Assembly (NCBI GenBank): GCA_009787675.1
Contig: WQSU01000171.1
Location: 1 to 5,841, forward strand
Direction: 5' to 3'
DNA: 5,841 bases
Source: Lentimicrobiaceae bacterium
Lineage (GTDB): Bacteria > Bacteroidota > Bacteroidia > Bacteroidales > WCHB1-69
The notes under the pieces were generated by a model. The model was given only the letters and a program-made list of their open reading frames with translations, did no database searches and was not told the origin of the DNA. Of the stretch, positions 1-5,164 are shown one piece after another (position 1 is the first letter of the stretch; every line of letters begins with the position of its first letter). The position numbers and the translations under genes are program-made.

Positions 1-564
1 GGAGACCAATACGGCAATGCCCTGTTTCTTAATTTCATTCAGTAGATTCCAAAATTCTCGTCGCGACACGGGGTCAACGCCGGTAGTAGGCTCATCCAGA
101 AAAAGGATTTTTGGTTTGTGAATCAGCGCACAACAAAGCGCCAACTTTTGTTTCATACCACCAGAGAGACGTCCTGCCTGTCGCTCTTTAAAAGGCGAGA
201 GTTGATTCCAAATGGGAGCAACTAAGTGGATGTTTTCCTTGATGTTACTGCCGTACATCGTGGCAAAGAAACGCAGGTTTTCATATACAGACAAGTCAGG
301 ATACAAGGAAAATACTCCGGGCAGGTAGCCAATCTCTTTGCGTATTTTTTTGTAGTCAGCAATGACATTATAGCCTAATAATGTGGCATTTCCGGAAGAT
401 GGGAGTTGCAGTGTAGCCAAAATATTGAAAAGTGTTGTTTTTCCGGCGCCGTCAGGACCGATAAGCCCAAACACTTCACCTTCATGTACTTCAAAACTAA
501 TTTCTGATAAAGCATTCACTTTACCATATTGTTTGGAAATATTTTCTATGCTAATGGCGGGCAT
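1..564 (-). CDS. ABC-2 type exporter ATP-binding protein (partial, C-terminus beyond left edge)
   Basis: This is the N-terminal 188 residues of an ABC ATPase that would power an efflux pump from the cytoplasmic face of the inner membrane. Read from the sequence: Walker A GPDGAGKTT (residues 36-44), signature LSGGM (133-137), Walker B ILFLDE (153-158) and D-loop GVDP (162-165). The frame is still open at base 1, so the H-loop and C-terminus are missing. ATG at 564 is chosen because an in-frame TGA lies just upstream (570-568). It starts 6 nt after the stop of the HlyD-type adaptor, so the two are almost certainly co-transcribed. The Asp in Walker A and the segment FSLYPDLSVYENL resemble YbhF-type ATPases of ABC-2 drug/lipid exporters (family knowledge). 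The Q-loop position, usually Gln, is Gly83 (YLPGVFSLY). The substrate cannot be told from sequence. No Shine-Dalgarno is evident. Confidence 0.93.
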   Translation of the reverse strand, partial: MPAISIENISKQYGKVNALSEISFEVHEGEVFGLIGPDGAGKTTLFNILATLQLPSSGNATLLGYNVIADYKKIRKEIGYLPGVFSLYPDLSVYENLRFFATMYGSNIKENIHLVAPIWNQLSPFKERQAGRLSGGMKQKLALCCALIHKPKILFLDEPTTGVDPVSRREFWNLLNEIKKQGIAVLVS

Positions 565-570
565 CTTTCA

Positions 571-1470
571 TTATTTAAACTTTACATCGCCGGGCATCCC
601 AATTTTGGCAGAGCCGTCATTTTTAAACGACACTTTCACCGCATACACCAAATTCACGCGCTCGTTTTTGGTTTGAATCATCTTGGGCGTAAACTCCGCC
701 TTAGAAGAAATCCATGACACTGCACCGTTAATCGTTTTCTCTTCATTATCAGGCATATCAATATGAATATCCACCGGTTGTCCGAGTGAGATGGTGGACA
801 ACATATCTTCCGTAATATAGACTTTGATGAACATGTTGGCAAGGTCAGCAATTTTAAAGAGCGGCTTCCCTTGAAACGCCAACTCATTGGGCTCAATATA
901 TTTTTTGAGCACCGTGCCTGTGATGGGTGATTTTATATGGCATTTCGTGAGTGCATCCTGCAGTTGCAGTTTTTGAAACCGCATGGCTTCCACCTCCTCC
1001 ATAATCGCTTTGTTAGTAATGGTTAAATTGGATTCCATGGCGGCAATTTGGCTGTTAGTGATGTCAATTTCAGCAACAATATCATCCAACTGCTTACTGG
1101 AGGCGGCGTTAGCTTCCACCAGAGTTGCAATTCTGTTTCTCTCTTTGTTTAAGGTTTCTAATTTATTGTAAAGGGTACGCACTTGCGAGGGCAGGTCTGG
1201 GCGTCGTGCCATAGTTGCCCCAATAGAGGCATCTAACTGTTTAATTTGCAGATATATTTGCACGGTATCAATACAGCCCACTTTTTCGCCTTGCCTGTAG
1301 TTTTCGCCCTCTTGCACATCGAACCAAAGCATTTTACCGTTACTTTCTGAAGAAACGGTGATTTCGGTGGCGCCAAATACGCCGTAAGCATCGGAAGTGG
1401 TTTTGTTGTATTTACAGCTATAACTTACAATGGTAATGAAGGTGAGGAAAAAAGATAAAAACTTATTCAT
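571..1470 (-). CDS. HlyD-family periplasmic adaptor (membrane fusion) subunit, probable lipoprotein
   Basis: This 299-residue protein should link an inner-membrane ABC exporter to an outer-membrane channel. Residues 1-18 form a hydrophobic signal followed by Cys19 (IVSYSC), a loose lipobox, so it may be lipid-anchored. A first lipoyl/barrel-sandwich half lies at about 33-68 (GATEITVSSESNGK, then VQEGENYRQGEKV). A helical coiled-coil hairpin spans roughly 71-172, rich in Leu, Gln, Glu and Asn. The second lipoyl half is at 177-210 (KSPITGTVLKKYIEPNEL), followed by a beta-barrel. The stretch FTPKMIQTKNERVNLVYAV (260-278) is, from memory, characteristic of YbhG-type adaptors paired with ABC-2 exporters. 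The protein ends in GMPGDVKFK. Length is normal for the short members of the family. The stop lies 6 nt before the ATPase start. A good Bacteroidota-type promoter and a palindrome lie upstream. A methylviologen/drug or lipid efflux role is only inferred from relatives. Confidence 0.92.
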   Translation of the reverse strand: MNKFLSFFLTFITIVSYSCKYNKTTSDAYGVFGATEITVSSESNGKMLWFDVQEGENYRQGEKVGCIDTVQIYLQIKQLDASIGATMARRPDLPSQVRTLYNKLETLNKERNRIATLVEANAASSKQLDDIVAEIDITNSQIAAMESNLTITNKAIMEEVEAMRFQKLQLQDALTKCHIKSPITGTVLKKYIEPNELAFQGKPLFKIADLANMFIKVYITEDMLSTISLGQPVDIHIDMPDNEEKTINGAVSWISSKAEFTPKMIQTKNERVNLVYAVKVSFKNDGSAKIGMPGDVKFK

Positions 1471-1489
1471 GCGAGATTGTTTGCGGGTG

Positions 1490-1518
1490 CAAAAATATAT
1501 GAAATCTTAAATATTCAA
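1490..1518 (-). promoter_or_regulatory. Predicted promoter of the efflux operon
   Basis: Read on the minus strand, TATTTTTG (1497-1490) matches the Bacteroidota -7 consensus TAnnTTTG at every defined base. TTG (1518-1516) sits 18 nt upstream in the -33 position. The expected transcription start is about 10-15 nt before the ATG of the HlyD-type adaptor at 1470, giving a very short leader. The consensus is established for this phylum; the assignment here is by eye. Confidence 0.5.
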
Positions 1519-1529
1519 GAGTGAATATT
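1510..1529. promoter_or_regulatory. 7-6-7 palindrome over the efflux promoter, candidate repressor operator
   Basis: AATATTC (1510-1516) and GAATATT (1523-1529) are perfect inverted repeats separated by 6 nt (AAGAGT). The element overlaps the predicted -33 bases (1516-1518) of the promoter that reads leftward into the adaptor gene. Binding by a dimeric regulator would block that promoter. Exporters of this kind are often controlled by a TetR-type repressor, but no regulator gene lies in the window. Alternatively it is an AT-rich hairpin just after the threonine aldolase stop (1543-1541), although no T-run follows it on that strand. Confidence 0.35.
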
Positions 1530-1540
1530 ATAAATTTATG

Positions 1541-2560
1541 TTATTGATTTTTTCTCAAATCTTCCACAAACCCTTCCACATCCTCCTCCGTGGTATCCCA
1601 CGAAGTTACTAATCTGATTTCCTGTGTTTTCTCATTCCATACATAGAAAAAATGGTGTTTTAGCATTTTCGTGATGAGGGTGGTGGGGAAGCGTACCAAA
1701 ATAATGTTGGCTTCCGTGGGTTGTGTAAATTCAAAAGGGGCAACTTCGGCTATTTCTTTTCGTAACAGTTGTGCCATTTTGTTGGCATGCAAAGCGTTAT
1801 ATAGCCATAAATCATTTTGAAAATAAGCTAAAAATTGTGCAGATGAAAATCGCATTTTAGAAAACAGTTGCGTGGATTGCTTTCTTATATATTTCATGTT
1901 TTCAGCCAATTCAGGGCGAAATGTGATGACCGACTCGCCCATCAACATTCCGTTTTTAGTACCGCCAAAACTAAGAATGTCCACACCACAATCTGTTGTA
2001 ATCTCTTTTAAGGAACAATGTAGAGTGGCAGCGGCATTTGCCAATCGTGCACCATCTACATGAAGATACATCTTGTTGTAATGTAGAAAGTTAGCGAGTT
2101 TTATGATCTCCTCCGCATTGTAAATGGTTCCCAATTCGGTGGCTTGTGAAATGTACAATACTTTGGGTTGCGAATGATGCTCAAAACCAAAGGCATCCAA
2201 AAATGGTTCTAACATTTCTACCGTTATTTTTCCGTTCGGTGTGGGGATGGCTTTCAGTGCAGCGCCGGTCAGAAATTCCGGTGCACCACATTCATCCACA
2301 AAGATATGCGCACTGTCGGGGCATAAAATAGCGTGAAACGGCTGCACGCAAGCGCGTAGTGCGCAAACATTGGCGCCGGTTCCGTTAAAAGTGGGAAAAA
2401 TAGTAGCGTTTGCTCCAAAGATATCTTCCACTTTTTTTTGCAGCCTTTCCGAATAAACATCATCCCCGTATGCACAAGTGTGATCTTCATTGGCTTTATT
2501 TATAGATTCTAAAATGGTTGGGTGAATACCCGAATGATTGTCGCTTCCAAAACTTCTCAT
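1541..2560 (-). CDS. ltaE: Low-specificity L-threonine aldolase (PLP-dependent)
   Basis: This cytoplasmic PLP enzyme cleaves L-threonine or L-allo-threonine to glycine and acetaldehyde, and often other beta-hydroxy amino acids. With the start at 2560 it has 339 residues, normal for the family. Visible landmarks: N-terminal SFGSDNHSG with the Asp-Asn pair (3-11), AYGDD (30-34), phosphate-binding NGTGAN (59-64), PLP-stacking His85, HVDGAR (167-172) with Asp169 for the pyridine nitrogen, and SFGGTKNG with the Schiff-base Lys202. The frame is open 23 codons further upstream, but that extension (CYHKNITYIYRI) is not family-like, and family members begin near MRSFGSDNHSG. The SFGGTKNG form recalls the Pseudomonas-type threonine/phenylserine aldolase branch more than E. 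coli LtaE, so the symbol is used at family level. It is divergent from rimO and 70 nt upstream of the efflux operon. No Shine-Dalgarno is seen. Confidence 0.93.
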   Translation of the reverse strand: MRSFGSDNHSGIHPTILESINKANEDHTCAYGDDVYSERLQKKVEDIFGANATIFPTFNGTGANVCALRACVQPFHAILCPDSAHIFVDECGAPEFLTGAALKAIPTPNGKITVEMLEPFLDAFGFEHHSQPKVLYISQATELGTIYNAEEIIKLANFLHYNKMYLHVDGARLANAAATLHCSLKEITTDCGVDILSFGGTKNGMLMGESVITFRPELAENMKYIRKQSTQLFSKMRFSSAQFLAYFQNDLWLYNALHANKMAQLLRKEIAEVAPFEFTQPTEANIILVRFPTTLITKMLKHHFFYVWNEKTQEIRLVTSWDTTEEDVEGFVEDLRKNQ

Positions 2561-2605
2561 AATACGATAGATATACGTTATGTTTTTATGATAACAAGAG
2601 GAATG

Positions 2606-2613
2606 CGAAAATA
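2606..2613 (-). promoter_or_regulatory. Possible -7 box for the threonine aldolase gene
   Basis: The minus strand reads TATTTTCG here, differing from TAnnTTTG by one base, and is followed by C. It lies 46 nt before the ATG at 2560. I see no convincing TTTG/TTG at the -33 spacing, so this is a weak call. The same 9-base string TATTTTCGC occurs in front of rimO on the other strand. Confidence 0.3.
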
Positions 2614-2632
2614 GAAAAAACAATAACATATT

Positions 2633-2674
2633 TTAACACAGAGGCACAAAGAATAAGGAGTTATGCAAAGAAAT
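2633..2674 (+). repeat. Degenerate ACACAGAG-type intergenic repeat
   Basis: Four purine-rich units follow each other at 8-10 nt steps: ACAGAG (2638-2643), ACAAAG (2646-2651), AAGGAG (2655-2660) and GCAAAG (2665-2670), preceded by TTAAC. From memory, strings of the form ACCACAGAG-GCACAAAG recur in intergenic DNA of Bacteroidota and other phyla; this was not searched. The element lies between the two divergent candidate promoters. The AAGGAG in it should not be read as a ribosome binding site. Confidence 0.4.
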
Positions 2675-2681
2675 AGTTTTA

Positions 2682-2709
2682 TTGGTAAAAAGAAAATCTT
2701 ATATTTTCG
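2682..2709 (+). promoter_or_regulatory. Predicted promoter of rimO
   Basis: TATTTTCG (2702-2709) differs from the TAnnTTTG -7 box by one base; the overlapping TATATTTT (2700-2707) also matches 7 of 8. A TTG at 2682-2684 lies 17 nt upstream of the first box. Transcription would start about 10 nt before the ATG at 2727. This also argues against a longer N-terminus starting at the TTG at 2682. Confidence 0.42.
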
Positions 2710-2726
2710 CCGCATTTATTTTACTT

Positions 2727-4001
2727 ATGAAAATCAACATCATCACCTTAGGTTGCTCAAAAAACACAGTAGATTCGGAAGTGCTTGCCGCCAAGTGGAA
2801 AGAAAAAGGACACGAAGTCGTTTTTGAAAGTACGCAAAAATCTGATATTGTTGTTATTAATACTTGTAGTTTTATTCACGATGCCAAAGAAGAATCTATT
2901 GATGAGATTTTTCAACATATTGCGCGCAAACAGCGAGGCGAGGTGGGTAAAGTATTTGTAGTGGGATGTTTAGCACAACGATATAAAGAAGACTTGCAAG
3001 GAATGATTCCGGAAGCTGATGGGTTCTTTAGTTTTTCGGAATTACATAAGTTGTTGAATGAAAAAGACTTTGATTTGCTTAAATCACCGGAACGAGTGGT
3101 CTCCACCCCAAAACATTATGCCTATTTAAAAATTTCGGAAGGTTGCGATAGGGAATGTTCTTTTTGCGCCATTCCGCTCATTCGAGGAAAACAAGTGTCG
3201 AAACCGATGGAAATGATTGTACAAGAGGCAGAAATGTTGGCGCAGCAGGGCGTTAAAGAATTGTTACTCATTGCACAAGATTTAACGTATTATGGGATTG
3301 ATATTTATCAACAACGTACGTTAGCCAAACTGATGCGTAAACTCGCCAATATAAAAGGATTAGAATGGATTCGGTTACATTATGCCTACCCCATGGGTTT
3401 CCCTTACGAAATTTTGGACGTAATAAACGAATTTTCAGTATTTTGCCGCTATTTGGATATTCCATTGCAGCACATCAGCGATTCGGTGCTGAAAAGTATG
3501 AAGCGCGGAAGCAGCAAACAGCAGGTTTACAAATTCTTGGAAACCATTCGTAACACTGTTCCTGAAATAGCGTTGCGCACCACATTAATCTCCGGCTACC
3601 CCGTAGAAACCCGCAAAGAGCACCACGAATTGGTGGAATTTGTTAAGGAGATTCGTTTTGAACGCTTGGGTGTATTCGCCTACTCTCCCGAAGAAGGTAC
3701 TGCCGCCTTTGAACTTGGCGACCCTGTGAAAACCAAAGAAAAAAACCACCGTGTAAGAGAAATTATGGAATTGCAAGAAACTATTTCACTGCAACATAAC
3801 CAAGCAAAAACAGGCAAGATCATGCGCGTTTTAATGGACAGAAAAGAAGAAGACTTTTATGTAGGGCGCACTGAATTTGACTCGCCGGAAGTGGATAATT
3901 TGGTGTTTGTGAATGCAGATAAGCAACTCAAAATAGGAGAGTTCTATTCTGTTTTAATCGAAAGAGCAGAGAGCTACGATTTGTTTGGAAAGATTGTGTA
4001 A
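2727..4001 (+). CDS. rimO: RimO, ribosomal protein S12 methylthiotransferase
   Basis: RimO uses S-adenosylmethionine and two iron-sulfur clusters to add a methylthio group to the conserved aspartate of ribosomal protein S12 (family knowledge). The protein has 424 residues, close to the usual length. The N-terminal MTTase domain carries the three auxiliary-cluster cysteines Cys10 (LGCSKN), Cys47 (NTCSF) and Cys81 (VGCLAQRY). The radical-SAM CxxxCxxC is at Cys140, Cys144 and Cys147 (SEGCDRECSFCAIP), followed by IRGK. RYLDIPLQHISD and the C-terminal TRAM domain (about 355-424, with GRTEFDSPEVDN) distinguish it from MiaB. ATG at 2727 is chosen because MKINIITLGCSKN is the typical start; the 15 extra upstream codons overlap the promoter. 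The usual GYPGET motif reads GYPVET. It is divergent from the threonine aldolase gene, followed by a 154-nt spacer, and appears to be a single transcription unit. Confidence 0.96.
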   Translation: MKINIITLGCSKNTVDSEVLAAKWKEKGHEVVFESTQKSDIVVINTCSFIHDAKEESIDEIFQHIARKQRGEVGKVFVVGCLAQRYKEDLQGMIPEADGFFSFSELHKLLNEKDFDLLKSPERVVSTPKHYAYLKISEGCDRECSFCAIPLIRGKQVSKPMEMIVQEAEMLAQQGVKELLLIAQDLTYYGIDIYQQRTLAKLMRKLANIKGLEWIRLHYAYPMGFPYEILDVINEFSVFCRYLDIPLQHISDSVLKSMKRGSSKQQVYKFLETIRNTVPEIALRTTLISGYPVETRKEHHELVEFVKEIRFERLGVFAYSPEEGTAAFELGDPVKTKEKNHRVREIMELQETISLQHNQAKTGKIMRVLMDRKEEDFYVGRTEFDSPEVDNLVFVNADKQLKIGEFYSVLIERAESYDLFGKIV

Positions 4002-4062
4002 CGCTTACGGTTTAATAATTCTCGTTCATACAATTTTTGTAAGCTATGAAACGTTTATGTTT

Positions 4063-4094
4063 CGGTTTGCAAAATTATATTTTTTTGTAAACCG
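4063..4094 (+). terminator. 12-bp hairpin downstream of rimO, possible terminator
   Basis: CGGTTTGCAAAA (4063-4074) pairs with TTTTGTAAACCG (4083-4094) over 12 positions with one G-U wobble, around an 8-nt loop (TTATATTT). TACTTTTA follows, a short T-run typical of weak intrinsic terminators. It sits 61 nt after the rimO stop and 61 nt before the next start, so it may end rimO transcription or form a leader structure for the lipoprotein gene. A smaller hairpin, GAAAC-6 nt-GTTTC (4048-4063), lies immediately upstream. Confidence 0.45.
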
Positions 4095-4155
4095 TACTTT
4101 TACTCAGTTTTAAGTCGGTAAACTTTTAACTTTAAACAAATTAATCATTGTAATT

Positions 4156-5145
4156 ATGAAAAAACAGATTTTTTATTTAGCATGTTTGCTATTAGCAACT
4201 TCCTTACTTTTTTCATGTAAAAAAAGTGGCGTAAAAGGAATAAAGGTAGATAACTATTCTATTGGTAAAGCCGGTGAGGTGATTTTGGTGTTAGACAAGA
4301 AATATATTTCCGAAGAGGCTCAAAACTACATTGTTGAAGTGCTTACGCAGCCGCAACCCGCTCTCAATCAAATTGAACCGATGTTTGACCTTTTATATTT
4401 TGATAATAAAGATTTTACTTCTTATTTTCAGCGACATAGAAATATTGTACGTTTTGATATGAACCCAAACTATTCTTCAAACACCTTTAATATCGATGAA
4501 AATCTTTGGACTAAACCACAAACTTACGTCTATTTAAGAGGTAACGATATGGACAGTTTAATTTTGCTTTTCATGCAAAACGAAGACGAAATTCTTAATG
4601 CGCTTTATAATAATGACTTAAAAAGAGTTCAGAATGCTGCAGCAAGTAATAAAGATGGTTTCATTGAGAAAAAAATAAGAGATAAATTTGGCGTAAGCGT
4701 TACAATACCAAATACTTACAGTATAGCTCGCGAAGAAGAGGATTTTATGTGGCTTCGCTTTAAAACAGTTCGTAACGACAGGTTTATTATCATCTACAAA
4801 ACTTCAGGTAATGATTTGTCTAAAAGCGGGTTAGTAAATGCGCGAAACGAGAAAACCAAAGCCTATATTCCCGGGGCTGTACTTGGCGCCTATCCCATTG
4901 TGGCAGAGGTAGCGCCATTTCCGTTATTCAATAATCATGTTTCTGTTGGAACTTTTACAGGAGTTGAATTGAGAGGGCTTTGGGAAAGTGTAGGCGATAA
5001 AATGGGTGGACCTTTCTACCACTTTTCTTTTATGGATAGAACCGGCGAAAATGTAATTTCCGTAGATGGTTTTGTATATGCGCCGGAAGAGGAAAAACGC
5101 AATTATTTGCGTGATGTTGAGGCGATTGTAAAGACAGTGAAATAG
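4156..5145 (+). CDS. DUF4837-like lipoprotein of unknown function
   Basis: This is a 329-residue exported protein. It has a basic start (MKKQ), a hydrophobic stretch at 5-19 and lipobox LFSC with Cys21, so it should be lipid-anchored in the periplasm or outer membrane. The mature part contains GEVILVLD (40-47), a QPQPALNQIEPMFDLLYFD segment around 66-84, and a C-terminal block with GLWE (274-277), MGGPF (283-287), DGFVYAPEEEKRNYL (304-318) and a final helix. That pattern matches my recollection of DUF4837, a family of Bacteroidota lipoproteins with no assigned function. I see no catalytic motif. The gene looks complete and stands alone: rimO is 154 nt upstream with a hairpin between, and the next gene converges from the right with only 19 nt between the stops. 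There is no Shine-Dalgarno, and no strong -7 box was found in the AT-rich leader; TAACTTTA at 4127-4134 is the best weak candidate. Confidence 0.82.
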   Translation: MKKQIFYLACLLLATSLLFSCKKSGVKGIKVDNYSIGKAGEVILVLDKKYISEEAQNYIVEVLTQPQPALNQIEPMFDLLYFDNKDFTSYFQRHRNIVRFDMNPNYSSNTFNIDENLWTKPQTYVYLRGNDMDSLILLFMQNEDEILNALYNNDLKRVQNAAASNKDGFIEKKIRDKFGVSVTIPNTYSIAREEEDFMWLRFKTVRNDRFIIIYKTSGNDLSKSGLVNARNEKTKAYIPGAVLGAYPIVAEVAPFPLFNNHVSVGTFTGVELRGLWESVGDKMGGPFYHFSFMDRTGENVISVDGFVYAPEEEKRNYLRDVEAIVKTVK

Positions 5146-5154
5146 TGATCGCCT
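5120..5154. terminator. Inverted repeat at the convergent 3' ends, possible terminator
   Basis: AGGCGAT (5120-5126) and ATCGCCT (5148-5154) form a perfect 7-bp stem around a 21-nt loop. The left arm is inside the last codons of the lipoprotein gene and the right arm is just after its stop. On the plus strand ACTTTTCTC follows, a short T-run. The long loop makes it a weak terminator. On the minus strand it would follow the T9SS cargo gene but without a T-run. Confidence 0.3.
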
Positions 5155-5164
5155 ACTTTTCTCA

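Noticed and set aside
383..676. An open frame of 97 codons on the plus strand
   Set aside because: It is antisense to the ATPase and adaptor genes, both supported by clear motifs, and its translation shows no family features.
983..1171. A hydrophobic 62-codon open frame on the plus strand
   Set aside because: It is the complement of the adaptor's coiled-coil region; the hydrophobicity is a by-product of the opposite strand coding polar heptads.
2561..2629. A 23-codon N-terminal extension of threonine aldolase containing FSHSSC, resembling a lipobox
   Set aside because: The enzyme is cytoplasmic, the family begins near MRSFGSDNHSG, and the extension overlaps the candidate -7 box.
2682..2726. 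An upstream extension of RimO from TTG at 2682
   Set aside because: It covers the predicted promoter and adds residues not seen in the family; MKINIITLGCSKN at 2727 is the canonical start.
2663..2827. A 54-codon plus-strand frame starting at ATG 2663, with AAGGAG just upstream
   Set aside because: It overlaps the start of rimO out of frame, the AAGGAG is only 2 nt from the ATG and belongs to the intergenic repeat, and the product is a low-complexity basic peptide.
4076..4087. TATATTTTTTTG as a -7 box for the lipoprotein gene
   Set aside because: The TA is four bases rather than two from TTTG, no -33 element is correctly spaced, and the bases are better explained as part of the hairpin.
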